Position numbers and translations under genes: made by a program. A model generated the notes under the pieces. The model had not been told where the DNA came from and did not search any database. It saw only the letters and a program-made list of their open reading frames with translations. 63,864 bases of DNA, taken from Paramagnetospirillum marisnigri (GTDB taxonomy: Bacteria; Pseudomonadota; Alphaproteobacteria; Rhodospirillales; Magnetospirillaceae). Each line of letters opens with the position of its first letter. Within the stretch, counting starts at the first letter, position 1. Shown here one piece after another: positions 18,312-27,713 of the stretch. Where the stretch lies: assembly GCF_001650715.1 (NCBI RefSeq), contig NZ_LWQT01000048.1, positions 1-63,864 on the forward strand, read 5' to 3'.

Positions 18312-19475
18312 CTACAGCCCCGTCCGATGGGCGCGCGAGGTGAAGAAGATGCCGCTGGGCTTGGCGGCGGGCAATTCGGCCACCTGTTCCAGGGTCTGGG
18401 TGTCGTAAACCACCACCTTGTCGGAGTCCCGCGCCGACAGCCACACCCGCTCGCCCTTGGGGGTGAATTCCATGTGCAGGATGGCCTTGCCCGGCTCGAT
18501 GGTCTTGATCACCCGTTTGCTGGGCACGTCGATTACCTGCACCACGTTGTAGTCGGGCACCGCGAAATTGACCCAGACCTGGCGGCCATCGGGCCGCGCC
18601 ATGGCGAAGACCGGCTGGCCCGCCACATCGACGCGGGCCTTCTCTTTCCAGGTGGTCTTGTCCACCACCAGCACCTGATGGCGACCGATGGCGGGCAGCC
18701 AGACCTCGTTGCCAGCCGCCGCCCAGCCGCGCAGATGGGGCATCTTGAACACCGGCAGCGGCTCGGCTCCCTTGCCGTAGCCGTCCAGGATGCGCGTCAC
18801 GCCCCTGTCCAGATTCCACAGGTCAAGCAGGGCGATGCCGTCCTCGCCGAACAGCCCGGCCAGATACCAGCGGCCGTCGCCGGTGATCAGGGCGTCATAG
18901 GGCAGCTTGCCGATATTGGTGAACTTGGTCAGGGCAGGCCGCGCCGGATCGGCCAGATCGGCGATCCAGATCTCGCCCGCGTCATACAGGGTATAGATGA
19001 AGCGGCGGCCGGGAAGGTCGGCGATGCCGATGACCTTGGACGCCTTGCCATCGGCGCCGATAGCCGGGATGTCGGCCACGGGAGCCAGGGTGGCGGTATC
19101 GAATACCTTGATGCCGCCCGGCGTGTAATTGGCCACCGCCACCAGCGACCCGTCCTGGGAGATGGCGCCGCCGATGGAATTGCCCGACTGCACCACCCGA
19201 TTGGCGATGGCGCCGGTCAGCAGGTCGAGCTTGGTCAGGCCGCCATCGCGGCCGAACACGAAGGCGAAGCGGGCGTCGCGGGAATAGACCAGGGCGGCAT
19301 GGGACAGATCGCCCAGGCCCGGCACCGAGGCCAGCATGGAATTGGTGGTGGTCTCCACCACCATCACCCTTCCGTCGGCGCGTTCCACCACCAGCCCCAG
19401 ATCGCCGGTGCCGCGCAGCGGCTGGGCGCAGGCCGAGAGCAGCAGCAGGGCGGCCACGAGCAGCGGGCGTTTCAT
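18312..19475 (-). CDS. nirF: NirF, d1-binding propeller lipoprotein
   Basis: A 387-residue protein with a lipoprotein signal (LLLLSACAQ, lipidated Cys16), so it is probably anchored on the periplasmic side of a membrane. The rest is a d1-type beta-propeller like NirN and NirS but without a heme c domain; MPHLRGW and YTPGGIKVFDTATL are recognisable. NirF is needed for a late step of heme d1 synthesis. It starts at ATG 19475 after GGAGAGG and overlaps nirC by 4 bp. Confidence 0.93.
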   Translation of the reverse strand: MKRPLLVAALLLLSACAQPLRGTGDLGLVVERADGRVMVVETTTNSMLASVPGLGDLSHAALVYSRDARFAFVFGRDGGLTKLDLLTGAIANRVVQSGNSIGGAISQDGSLVAVANYTPGGIKVFDTATLAPVADIPAIGADGKASKVIGIADLPGRRFIYTLYDAGEIWIADLADPARPALTKFTNIGKLPYDALITGDGRWYLAGLFGEDGIALLDLWNLDRGVTRILDGYGKGAEPLPVFKMPHLRGWAAAGNEVWLPAIGRHQVLVVDKTTWKEKARVDVAGQPVFAMARPDGRQVWVNFAVPDYNVVQVIDVPSKRVIKTIEPGKAILHMEFTPKGERVWLSARDSDKVVVYDTQTLEQVAELPAAKPSGIFFTSRAHRTGL

Positions 19476-19792
19476 TTCACCTCTCCCAACAGATAGGCAA
19501 CCATCCAGGCGGCATCGTCGCGGCTGAGCATGCTTTTCCACGGCGGCATGGGGGTGCCGGGACGGCCGTCCAGGATGGTCTCGATCAGTCCCTCGGCGGG
19601 ATATTGTGCCAGCAGTTCGGGCAGCAGCGGCGAGCCCAGCCCGCCCTTGCGGGTCATGCCGTGGCACGAGCCGCAATCCTGGGCCACCATGTCGCGCAAC
19701 TGATCGCGGCGCGACGCGACGGGCTCCGCCGTCGCGACCGTGGCGCTCGCCACCAGTCCCATCACCACGACGAACGCGATCCCCGGTCGCAT
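19472..19792 (-). CDS. nirC: NirC, small periplasmic cytochrome c
   Basis: A 106-residue secreted monoheme cytochrome. It has a signal peptide over about residues 1-22, a CGSCH heme motif (Cys40, Cys43, His44), and a distal Met probably in GTPMPPWKSML. NirC is known in other denitrifiers as an electron donor to NirS or in its maturation. It overlaps nirF by 4 bp and is the first gene after a repeat-containing gap behind nirE. Confidence 0.92.
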   Translation of the reverse strand: MRPGIAFVVVMGLVASATVATAEPVASRRDQLRDMVAQDCGSCHGMTRKGGLGSPLLPELLAQYPAEGLIETILDGRPGTPMPPWKSMLSRDDAAWMVAYLLGEVK

Positions 19793-19848
19793 CGGCGAAC
19801 TCTCCCACTGTCATGGGATATGCATATCACCGGGAAAAATCCGGCGGC

Positions 19849-19862
19849 TTGACGTTGAGCAA
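19849..19862 (-). promoter_or_regulatory. Weak FNR/NNR-like site upstream of nirC
   Basis: On the minus strand it reads TTGCT-CAAC-GTCAA, two mismatches from a TTGAY-N4-RTCAA palindrome. A TATGCA hexamer at 19821-19826 lies where a -10 would be if the box is centred near -41. It could give nirC-nirN a promoter of their own. Confidence 0.3.
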
Positions 19863-19892
19863 GAGACTCAGCCGCATGCCGGTGATGTGACG

Positions 19893-20006
19893 TGTCATCC
19901 CGACGACCAGGGGGAGGAGGTATCCCGTCCTGACCAGACGTTTTAGGATCGGCACGATCATGCCAAGCGGAGATTCCTCGCTCCGCTCGGAATGACCGAA
20001 GTGACA
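19893..20006. repeat. Intergenic repeat between nirE and nirC
   Basis: The stretch starts with GTCATCCCGACGA, ends with GCTCCGCTCGGAATGACC, and has imperfect inverted ends. The same kind of CATCCCGA...TCGGGATGAC element occurs at about 38368-38458. It fills most of the 222-bp gap in the nir operon. Confidence 0.65.
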
Positions 20007-20014
20007 ATCGGGGA

Positions 20015-20794
20015 TCACAGCCCCAGCACGGCATCCGGTAGCGGGGCCTCGGCCAGTTCCGCCGCCAAGGCGAGATCGACCACCTTGCCGATGATGATCA
20101 GGGCGGGTGGCTGGACGCCGCGCGCGTCGATCTCGGCCTTGATGCCGTCCAGGACACCCCGGAAGCTGCGGCTGGCGCCGCTGGTTCCACGCTCGATCAC
20201 CGCAACCGGCGTGGCGGGGTCCAGCCCGGCGCCCATCAGCCCGGCGGCGATCAGACCGATGGTGGCGATGCCCATATAGACCACCAGGGTGCAACTGGGA
20301 TCGGCCAGGGATCGCCAGTCCATCTCCAGCGCCTGATCCTCGCTGAAATGGCCGGTGATCAGCCGCACGCCGCGCGCCACGTCGCGATGGGTCAGGGGAA
20401 TCCCCGCCATGGCGGCGCAGCCCGAGGCGGCGGTGATGCCGGGCACCACCTCGACCGCGATACCGTATTGGGCGAGATACAGGGCTTCCTCGCCGCCGCG
20501 CCCGAACACGAAGGGATCGCCGCCCTTCAGCCGCACCACCCGGCGGTCGGGGCGGGCCAGGCTGACCAGCAGATCGTTGATCTCGGACTGGGGTAGCAGA
20601 TGGCGGCCGCTTTCCTTGCCGACGCTGATCCGTGCCGTGCCCGGTGGAATCAGCTCCAGGATTCCCTCGCCCACCAACCGGTCATAGACCACCACATCGG
20701 CCGACTGGATCAGGCGCAGCGCCTTGACCGTCAGCAGGTCGGGATCGCCGGGTCCGGCGCCCACCAGATGCACCAGGGGAGGCGCGGCGCTCAT
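20015..20794 (-). CDS. nirE: NirE, uroporphyrinogen-III C-methyltransferase
   Basis: A 259-residue SAM-dependent methyltransferase that makes precorrin-2 from uroporphyrinogen III, the entry to siroheme and heme d1. The family signatures are VGAGPGDPDLLTVKALRLIQSADVVVYDRLV near the start, RLKGGDPFVFGRGGEEA, and PGITAASGCAAMAGIPLTHR. It overlaps the upstream cupredoxin gene by 4 bp and belongs to the nir operon, so NirE fits better than the housekeeping CobA. Confidence 0.94.
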   Translation of the reverse strand: MSAAPPLVHLVGAGPGDPDLLTVKALRLIQSADVVVYDRLVGEGILELIPPGTARISVGKESGRHLLPQSEINDLLVSLARPDRRVVRLKGGDPFVFGRGGEEALYLAQYGIAVEVVPGITAASGCAAMAGIPLTHRDVARGVRLITGHFSEDQALEMDWRSLADPSCTLVVYMGIATIGLIAAGLMGAGLDPATPVAVIERGTSGASRSFRGVLDGIKAEIDARGVQPPALIIIGKVVDLALAAELAEAPLPDAVLGL

Positions 20795-21117
20795 GGCACC
20801 ACCTCGACCACGCCGGTCATCTCGCGATGGGGACCACAGACATAAGGGTAAAGGCCGGGCTTGTCGAAGGTGCGCTTCCAGCTCTCGCCGGGGAACAGCC
20901 GGTCGGATTCCGCCAGCCCCTCCTTCTCGAACAGCACGCTGTGGCTGGTGCGTTTCTCGTCATTGACCCATTCCACGGTGGTGCCGGGCTTGACCTTCAC
21001 CAGCTTGGGCACGAACTGCATCCGCTCCATGCCGACGCGGACGGTCTCGCCCGCCCAGCCGGGGGCGGCGACCAGCAGCGCCGCCGCCAACCCCATCAGG
21101 ATCGCGCGTCCCCCCAT
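20791..21117 (-). CDS. Secreted cupredoxin (plastocyanin/pseudoazurin type)
   Basis: A 108-residue periplasmic blue-copper protein. The signal peptide covers about residues 1-22. Type 1 copper ligands are His59 (TSHSVLF), then Cys94, His97 and Met100 in the CGPHREM loop. It is embedded in the nir operon, overlapping nirE by 4 bp and following the diheme protein by 11 bp. It is therefore a natural candidate for carrying electrons to NirS. It could instead be a general copper protein of the YncE-neighbour type; the operon position argues against that. Confidence 0.88.
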   Translation of the reverse strand: MGGRAILMGLAAALLVAAPGWAGETVRVGMERMQFVPKLVKVKPGTTVEWVNDEKRTSHSVLFEKEGLAESDRLFPGESWKRTFDKPGLYPYVCGPHREMTGVVEVVP

Positions 21118-21128
21118 GGCCGCCTCCC

Positions 21129-22145
21129 CTATTTCTTCACCGCCTTGATCTCGCCCTCGGCATCCAGGCCCAGCCGGAGGTCGAGGGAGACATGGTGGAA
21201 GCGCCCGGCCGAGAAATCGTCATGCACGGCGAAGCCGACGGTGTAGGACTTGCCCGCTTCCAGCGCCACCGAACCGGCGGCGGCGGGCTTGAGAGCACGG
21301 GCCAGGGTGACCACCCATTTGTCGCCTTCCTTCTTGCCGGAATAGGCCACGTCGGTTCCCGCCTTCATTGTCCGCTCGGCCAGGATATAGCCCTGCTCGG
21401 AGGCGCCAGAGGACTTGAAGCGGGTCAGGTCGAGATAAGCGCCGCTCTTCAGCAAGGCGTCCAGCTCGGCCTGCGGCTTGACCTTGTCCCAGTTGTCGCG
21501 CTTGGTGGTGTCGAACTGGGTGCGGCTTTCCGGCACGTATTTGGTGACATAGCCCGCCTTGGTGTCGATGCCCTTGGCGGCGCCCAGGGCGGCCGCCTCG
21601 GGCGCGGTGGGCATGTCGCGATTGTCGGAATGGCACGAGGTCCAGCAGCCCGAGCGCGCCGCCATGTCGACCTTGCCCGCGTCGATCATCATGGCCAGCT
21701 TGATCTCGTTGTCGGGGTCCATCTTGCCGCCCTTGGCGAAGGGAATGGGGGCATGGGCGCCCGCCGGGAACTCGAAGCGCATATAGAGGGTGTCGGCGTC
21801 ATAGGCGGCCTTGATGGTCAGCGGCACCGATGCCCGCTTGCCCGGAATGGGGGTCTTTTCCGCCTTGGCGCCCGACACCATCTTGGCGCCCATGTCGGCG
21901 GCTTCCTCGGAATGGCATTCGAAGCAGCGGTCACCCTTCTTGAAGGCGCGCACGCCGCCGTGATCGGTGCCGGTGAGAATCCATTCCATGGAGGTCTGGC
22001 CGGGATAGAACAAGGTGGTCTTGGTGGCGGGCACCGAGGCCCAGTCGATATCCTTCAGCTTGGGGGCGGCCTGGGCCGCGCCCCCGGTAACCAGGGCACC
22101 CGCCACGAGGGATGCCAGCATGCTGGTGCGGGTCAGGGTGATCAT
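21129..22145 (-). CDS. Secreted c-type cytochrome, ethylbenzene-dehydrogenase-like heme domain
   Basis: A 338-residue periplasmic protein with a signal peptide (about 1-26). It has one standard heme motif, CFECH at 74-78, and one atypical CX3CH motif, CWTSCH at 167-172. The rest resembles the heme-binding domain shared with the gamma subunit of ethylbenzene dehydrogenase and related DMSO-reductase-family enzymes (AAYDADTLYMRFEFPAGA; FAVHDDFSAGRFHHVSLDL). It is strongly similar over its whole length to the C-terminal part of the next upstream gene, so the pair arose by tandem duplication. Role inferred: an electron carrier in nitrite respiration. Confidence 0.82.
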   Translation of the reverse strand: MITLTRTSMLASLVAGALVTGGAAQAAPKLKDIDWASVPATKTTLFYPGQTSMEWILTGTDHGGVRAFKKGDRCFECHSEEAADMGAKMVSGAKAEKTPIPGKRASVPLTIKAAYDADTLYMRFEFPAGAHAPIPFAKGGKMDPDNEIKLAMMIDAGKVDMAARSGCWTSCHSDNRDMPTAPEAAALGAAKGIDTKAGYVTKYVPESRTQFDTTKRDNWDKVKPQAELDALLKSGAYLDLTRFKSSGASEQGYILAERTMKAGTDVAYSGKKEGDKWVVTLARALKPAAAGSVALEAGKSYTVGFAVHDDFSAGRFHHVSLDLRLGLDAEGEIKAVKK

Positions 22146-22168
22146 GGCGGGTGCTCCTGTCTTGGTCT

Positions 22169-23797
22169 CTACAGTTTGACGGCCTTGATCTCGCCCTCGG
22201 CGTCGAGGCCGAGCTTGAGGTCGACGGACACATGGTGGAACCGTCCGGTGCTGAAATCGTCATGCACCGCGAAGCCCACCGCATAGGACTGGCCGGGAAC
22301 CAGATTGACCTCGCCCGGTTGGGTCGCCTTGAGGCGGCGGACCATGGTCACCACCCATTTGTCGCCTTCCTTCTTGCCGGAATAGCTCACGTCGTTGCCG
22401 GCTTTCAGAATACGCTCGGCCAGGATGTAGCCTTGCTCGGAGACGCCCTGAGACTTCCAGCGGGTCAGGTCGAGGAAGGTTCCATTCGCCAGCATGGCAT
22501 CCAGTTCGGCCTGGGGCTTGACCTTGTCCCAATTGTCGCGCTTGACGGTGTCGAACTGGGTGCGGCTTTCCGGGACGTATTTGGTGACATAGCCCAGCTT
22601 GGTATCGATGCCCCTGGCAGTGCCCAGCGCCGAGGCGGCGGGAGCGGTGGGCATGTCGCGGGCGTCGGAATGGCACGAAGTCCAGCAGCCCGAGCGCGCC
22701 GCCATGTCGACCTTGCCGCCGTCGATGATCATGGCCAGCTTGACCTCATTATCGGCGTCCATCTTGCCGCCCGGGGCGAAGGGAACCGGCGCGTGCGCCC
22801 CGGCCGGGAACTCGAAGCGCATATAAAGGTTATCCGCGTCATAGGCGGCCTTGACCGACAGCGGAATGGCGGCGCGCTTGCCAGGGATGGGAGTGGCCTC
22901 GGCCTTGGCGCCCGACACCATCTTGGCCCCCATCTCGGCGGTCTCGTTGCTGTGGCATTCGAAGCAGCGATCACCCTTCTTGAAGGCACGGGTGCCGCCG
23001 TGGTCGGTGCCGGTCAGCACCCATTCGATGGCGGTCTGGCCGGGATAGAACAGCACGGTCTTGGTCTCGGCCGCCTTGCTCCAGTCCACCGCCTTGCCGG
23101 TCACCGGCGGCAGCGCCGCACCGCCAGCGGCGGCCGGGGCGGACGCGGCAGCGGTCGCGGGAGCAGGAGCCGGTTTGGCGGCGGCGGCCTTCTTGGCCTC
23201 GGCCTCCTTGGCCTTCTGCTCCTCCTCCTGCTCCAGCAGGTGGTGCACCGGCTTGTGGGCAATGCCCTTGTGGCAGTCGATACAGGTGCCGCCCTCGGCC
23301 TGCGCATTGGTGTGCTGCTTGCGGGCGCGCTGCTTTTGCATGTCGGGGTTCATCTGGTCGAAGGCATGGCAGTTGCGGCACTCGCGCGAGTCCGTGCTCT
23401 TCATGGTCTCCCAGACCCGCTTGGCCAGTTGGTAGCGTTTGCCATCGAATTTCTCGGGGGTATCGACCGTGCCCATCAGCCAGTGGAACACCTCGCCGCT
23501 GGCCTGGATCTTGCGGATGAACTTGTGGACCCAGTCCTTGGGCACATGGCAATCCGAGCAGGTGGCGCGCACGCCGCTGCGGTTGGTGTAGTGAATGGTC
23601 TTGATGTATTCCTGGTAAACGTTGTCCTTCATTTCATGGCAATTGATGCAGAAGCCCAATGTATTGGTCGCTTCCATCGCCGTGTTGAAGCCGCCCCAGA
23701 AAACGATGCCGCCAACGAAGATCACGGCCGCGCCGAAAATGGACGCCCCCAGGATCTTTATTTTCGACAGCTTGCTGAACAAGGATTCGGTTGCCAT
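22169..23797 (-). CDS. nirT: Fusion cytochrome: NapC/NirT-like tetraheme domain plus ethylbenzene-dehydrogenase-like heme domain
   Basis: A 542-residue membrane-anchored protein. TM anchor is at residues 15-38. A NapC/NirT domain carries four CX2CH motifs (CINCH 50, CSDCH 80, CRNCH 140, CIDCH 172), a family that takes electrons from quinol. An Ala/Glu/Lys/Pro-rich linker (about 188-235) follows. A C-terminal domain almost identical in layout to the downstream gene has CFECH 278 and CX3CH 371-376 (CWTSCH). Up to six hemes in one chain could move electrons from the quinol pool to the periplasmic partners of NirS. It is first in the nir operon. The start at 23797 follows GGGGAG; a GTG at 23812 is also in frame. 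Confidence 0.9.
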   Translation of the reverse strand: MATESLFSKLSKIKILGASIFGAAVIFVGGIVFWGGFNTAMEATNTLGFCINCHEMKDNVYQEYIKTIHYTNRSGVRATCSDCHVPKDWVHKFIRKIQASGEVFHWLMGTVDTPEKFDGKRYQLAKRVWETMKSTDSRECRNCHAFDQMNPDMQKQRARKQHTNAQAEGGTCIDCHKGIAHKPVHHLLEQEEEQKAKEAEAKKAAAAKPAPAPATAAASAPAAAGGAALPPVTGKAVDWSKAAETKTVLFYPGQTAIEWVLTGTDHGGTRAFKKGDRCFECHSNETAEMGAKMVSGAKAEATPIPGKRAAIPLSVKAAYDADNLYMRFEFPAGAHAPVPFAPGGKMDADNEVKLAMIIDGGKVDMAARSGCWTSCHSDARDMPTAPAASALGTARGIDTKLGYVTKYVPESRTQFDTVKRDNWDKVKPQAELDAMLANGTFLDLTRWKSQGVSEQGYILAERILKAGNDVSYSGKKEGDKWVVTMVRRLKATQPGEVNLVPGQSYAVGFAVHDDFSTGRFHHVSVDLKLGLDAEGEIKAVKL

Positions 23798-23964
23798 TGC
23801 GCTCCCCAGCACCGTCTCGCGCCCTTGACCCCGCCTCCAGCCTTAGCACGTGGCCAAGGCGGCAAACTTGATCATGGGCAATAGTTACGGGGATGCTGCG
23901 GGCCCCCCTCACCGCTCCGCAAGGCGAGACGTCCATTCCCCCGGACGTCAGACACCTCTTGGGT

Positions 23965-24014
23965 GCCACGCACTTTACTGTCTGGCCCCATGGCGCCGTC
24001 GTGACCTTGATCAA
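23965..24014 (-). promoter_or_regulatory. FNR/NNR-type class II promoter of the nirT-fusion to nirN operon
   Basis: On the minus strand the box TTGAT-CAAG-GTCAC (24001-24014) is followed by TAAAGT (23972-23977). If transcription starts about 7 bases further, near 23965, the box is centred close to -42, the usual place for an FNR-family activator. The leader to the first gene would be about 170 nt. The 404-bp gap between the divergent genes otherwise holds only the promoter of the regulator. Confidence 0.6.
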
Positions 24015-24115
24015 TTTGATCGGCCATTCCTCCGAATCGGCCATTACATTAGGGATACTAAAACGACCAGACCATACCGAAGCAATACCCATATTAGTTT
24101 TGAGGTCGTTCAATC

Positions 24116-24157
24116 TTAACCAACGTCAAGTCGCGCACATTACCTGGATGTCATGAT
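24116..24157 (+). promoter_or_regulatory. FNR/NNR-type promoter of the regulator pair
   Basis: TTAAC-CAAC-GTCAA (24116-24129) is one mismatch from an FNR-type palindrome. CATGAT (24152-24157) lies at the -10 position expected for a box centred at -41.5, and the first regulator begins 44 bp further on. This suggests auto- or cross-activation. Confidence 0.5.
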
Positions 24158-24201
24158 CCGGCACGATTGGATGCCCCGGGTCGGGGTGGCCGGAGAAAGT
24201 C

Positions 24202-24894
24202 ATGGGTTCGGACGCCATCAGCGCACTGAGGAAGAATCAGCTTTTCGCGCCGCTGCCCCAGGCGGAGCTGGCCCAACTGCTGGATGGCCACCGGGTGATG
24301 AGCTTCGCCGAGGGGGCCGAACTGTTCAGCGAGGGCGACCGTGCCGAGCACCTGTTCCTGATCCTGTCGGGTCAAGTGACCCTGGTTCCCTCGGCCAGCA
24401 CCGGGGCGACCGCGGCCACCATCCGCCTGATCGAGGGCGATACCGCGGGCGAGGAGGCGGTGCTGACCGGCATGCCTTATTGCGCCACCGCCAGGGCATT
24501 GAGCCCGACCTCGGTCATGGCCATTCCCGCCGCGACCCTGATGACCCATCTGGAACGCCATTTCGAGACCGCCATCGGCATGATTTCCGCCATGGCGACC
24601 CATCTGCGCGATCGGGTGCGTGAAATCACCGAACTGAAGATGCAGTCCACCGCCGAACGCCTGGCCGGCTTCCTGCTGACACTGGCGGGGCCGGCCACGG
24701 GAAGAGCGGTTGTCCGGCTGCCCTATGAAAAGCGTCATCTGGCCGACCATCTGGGCATGGACCCCGCGACCCTGTCGCGGGCCTTCGCCAAACTCCGCGA
24801 TTCCGGGGTGGTGGCAAGTCGGACCGACAAGGTGGAAATCGCGGATGTGACGAGGCTGAGGTCCTATGGCAACGGCGCAACGTTTACCCATTAG
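24202..24894 (+). CDS. Crp/Fnr-family regulator, DNR/NNR-like
   Basis: A 230-residue transcription factor with a cyclic-nucleotide-binding-like beta-roll (about 15-125), a dimerisation helix and a winged helix (KRHLADHLGMDPATLSRAFAKLR). It has no N-terminal Cys cluster, so it is not a classical oxygen-sensing FNR. Absence of the cluster and location between nir genes suggest a nitric-oxide-responsive DNR/NNR type. In the recognition helix Ser and Arg are kept (LSR), but the position corresponding to the Glu of E. coli FNR appears to be Ala. It overlaps the second regulator by 29 bp. Confidence 0.85.
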   Translation: MGSDAISALRKNQLFAPLPQAELAQLLDGHRVMSFAEGAELFSEGDRAEHLFLILSGQVTLVPSASTGATAATIRLIEGDTAGEEAVLTGMPYCATARALSPTSVMAIPAATLMTHLERHFETAIGMISAMATHLRDRVREITELKMQSTAERLAGFLLTLAGPATGRAVVRLPYEKRHLADHLGMDPATLSRAFAKLRDSGVVASRTDKVEIADVTRLRSYGNGATFTH

Positions 24895-25702
24895 CCCGAT
24901 GGCGGAACCGATCATGGCCAAGCCCTCGTCTTGCCCCTGCCGCCCCGCCTGCGAGGGGCCGACCAGCGACTGCGAGCGGACGCTCGGCACGCCGCAGCGG
25001 TTATTCAAGGGCTCGCAATCGGCCCAGGACGTGGTGACGGCCCTGCCGCTGTTCGATGGCATCCAGCCCGAGGTGCTGAACCGTCTGCTGGCCGATTCCA
25101 ACACCATCAGCCGACGACGCGCCACCTTGCTGTTCGGCGCGGGCGACGAGGCCGATTGCTTCTATATCGTGCTGGATGGGGCGGTGAAGCTGTTCGCCCT
25201 GTCCCAGGACGGCCGCGAGACCATCGTCGAGATCTTCGGTCCCGGCACCAGCTTCGCCGAGGCGGCCATGCTGGCCACCGGGCGTTTCCCGCTGCATGCC
25301 GAGGTCATCGAGGATGCCAGCCTGATCCGGGTGGGCCGTCGCGCCTTTCTCCATACCTTGCACTCCGACCATGCCCTGGCCTATCGCATGCTGGCCGGAT
25401 TGGTGAAATGGAACCGCAGGCTGGCCACCGAAATCCACGACCTGAAGCTCCGCACCCCATGGCAGCGGGTGGCGGAGTTCCTGCTGGCCCAGACCGGAGT
25501 GGTCGAAGGACAGGCGGATATCTCCCTGCCCTTCAATAAGGAGGTTCTGGCCAGCCGGGTCGGCATCCGCCGCGAAAGTCTGTCCCGTGTCCTGGGAAGG
25601 TTGCGGGCGCTGGGCGTTCAGACCTCTGGAAATGCCGTCAGAATCGAGGATGTGGCTACCCTGCGCCGTGCCTGCCTGGACGCCAGTACCCCTAAGTCCT
25701 GA
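24866..25702 (+). CDS. Crp/Fnr-family regulator with four-cysteine N-terminus
   Basis: A 278-residue regulator starting at ATG 24866 after GAGG, inside the end of the previous gene. The N-terminal extension carries Cys23, Cys25, Cys29 and Cys36 (CPCRPACEGPTSDC), spacing C-x-C-x3-C-x6-C. This differs from the FNR cluster site, which also needs a fourth, more central Cys. The sensor domain and the winged helix follow; IRRESLSRVLGRLR keeps the Glu-x-x-Ser-Arg that reads TTGAT half-sites. It may sense redox, metal or NO through the cysteines. It lies 163 bp upstream of nirS. Confidence 0.85.
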   Translation: MATAQRLPISPMAEPIMAKPSSCPCRPACEGPTSDCERTLGTPQRLFKGSQSAQDVVTALPLFDGIQPEVLNRLLADSNTISRRRATLLFGAGDEADCFYIVLDGAVKLFALSQDGRETIVEIFGPGTSFAEAAMLATGRFPLHAEVIEDASLIRVGRRAFLHTLHSDHALAYRMLAGLVKWNRRLATEIHDLKLRTPWQRVAEFLLAQTGVVEGQADISLPFNKEVLASRVGIRRESLSRVLGRLRALGVQTSGNAVRIEDVATLRRACLDASTPKS

Positions 25703-25747
25703 CGTCATAGATCGTTCGTCTCGCTCCCTGATATTCCTGTTCGGAAT

Positions 25748-27494
<1,747 letters not shown>

Positions 27495-27519
27495 GACCGT
27501 CGAGTACCCTTCACTGAAA

Positions 27520-27555
27520 CCCCCGGGAACCTTTCGGTTCCCGGGGGATTTTTTT
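27520..27555 (+). terminator. Rho-independent terminator of nirS
   Basis: A perfect 12-bp stem (27520-27531 with 27536-27547) has a TTTC loop and is followed by seven T. It begins 25 bp after the nirS stop. Confidence 0.95.
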
Positions 27556-27560
27556 GCCTG

Positions 27561-27698
27561 ACATGCCCCCTCCCCACCCCTCCCCCGGCGCAGCCGGGGG
27601 AGGGAGCAAGATAGAGGAGCCCCCCTCCCCATGGCGGTGGGAGGACACACAATAAAAGCCCTCCCCCACGGAAGTGGGGGAGGGTTGGGTGGGGGCAT
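27561..27698. repeat. GC-rich palindromic repeat cluster between nirS and thiSG
   Basis: It contains two strong hairpins, CCTCCCCCGGCGCAGCCGGGGGAGG and CCCTCCCCCAC...GTGGGGGAGGG, flanked by ATGCCCCC/GGGGGCAT ends. The CTCCCCCGGCGC core recurs at about 50067, before pheT. Confidence 0.8.
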
Positions 27699-27713
27699 CT
27701 TCCCCCGAACGCC

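Noticed and set aside
24006-24020. A second FNR box reading TTGAT-CAAT-TTGAT on the plus strand
   Set aside because: The second half is a direct, not inverted, repeat of the first; only the overlapping GTGAC-CTTG-ATCAA reading is palindromic.
27561-27698. CRISPR array
   Set aside because: Repeats are palindromic, irregular in spacing and only two units long; they belong to the dispersed intergenic repeat families.
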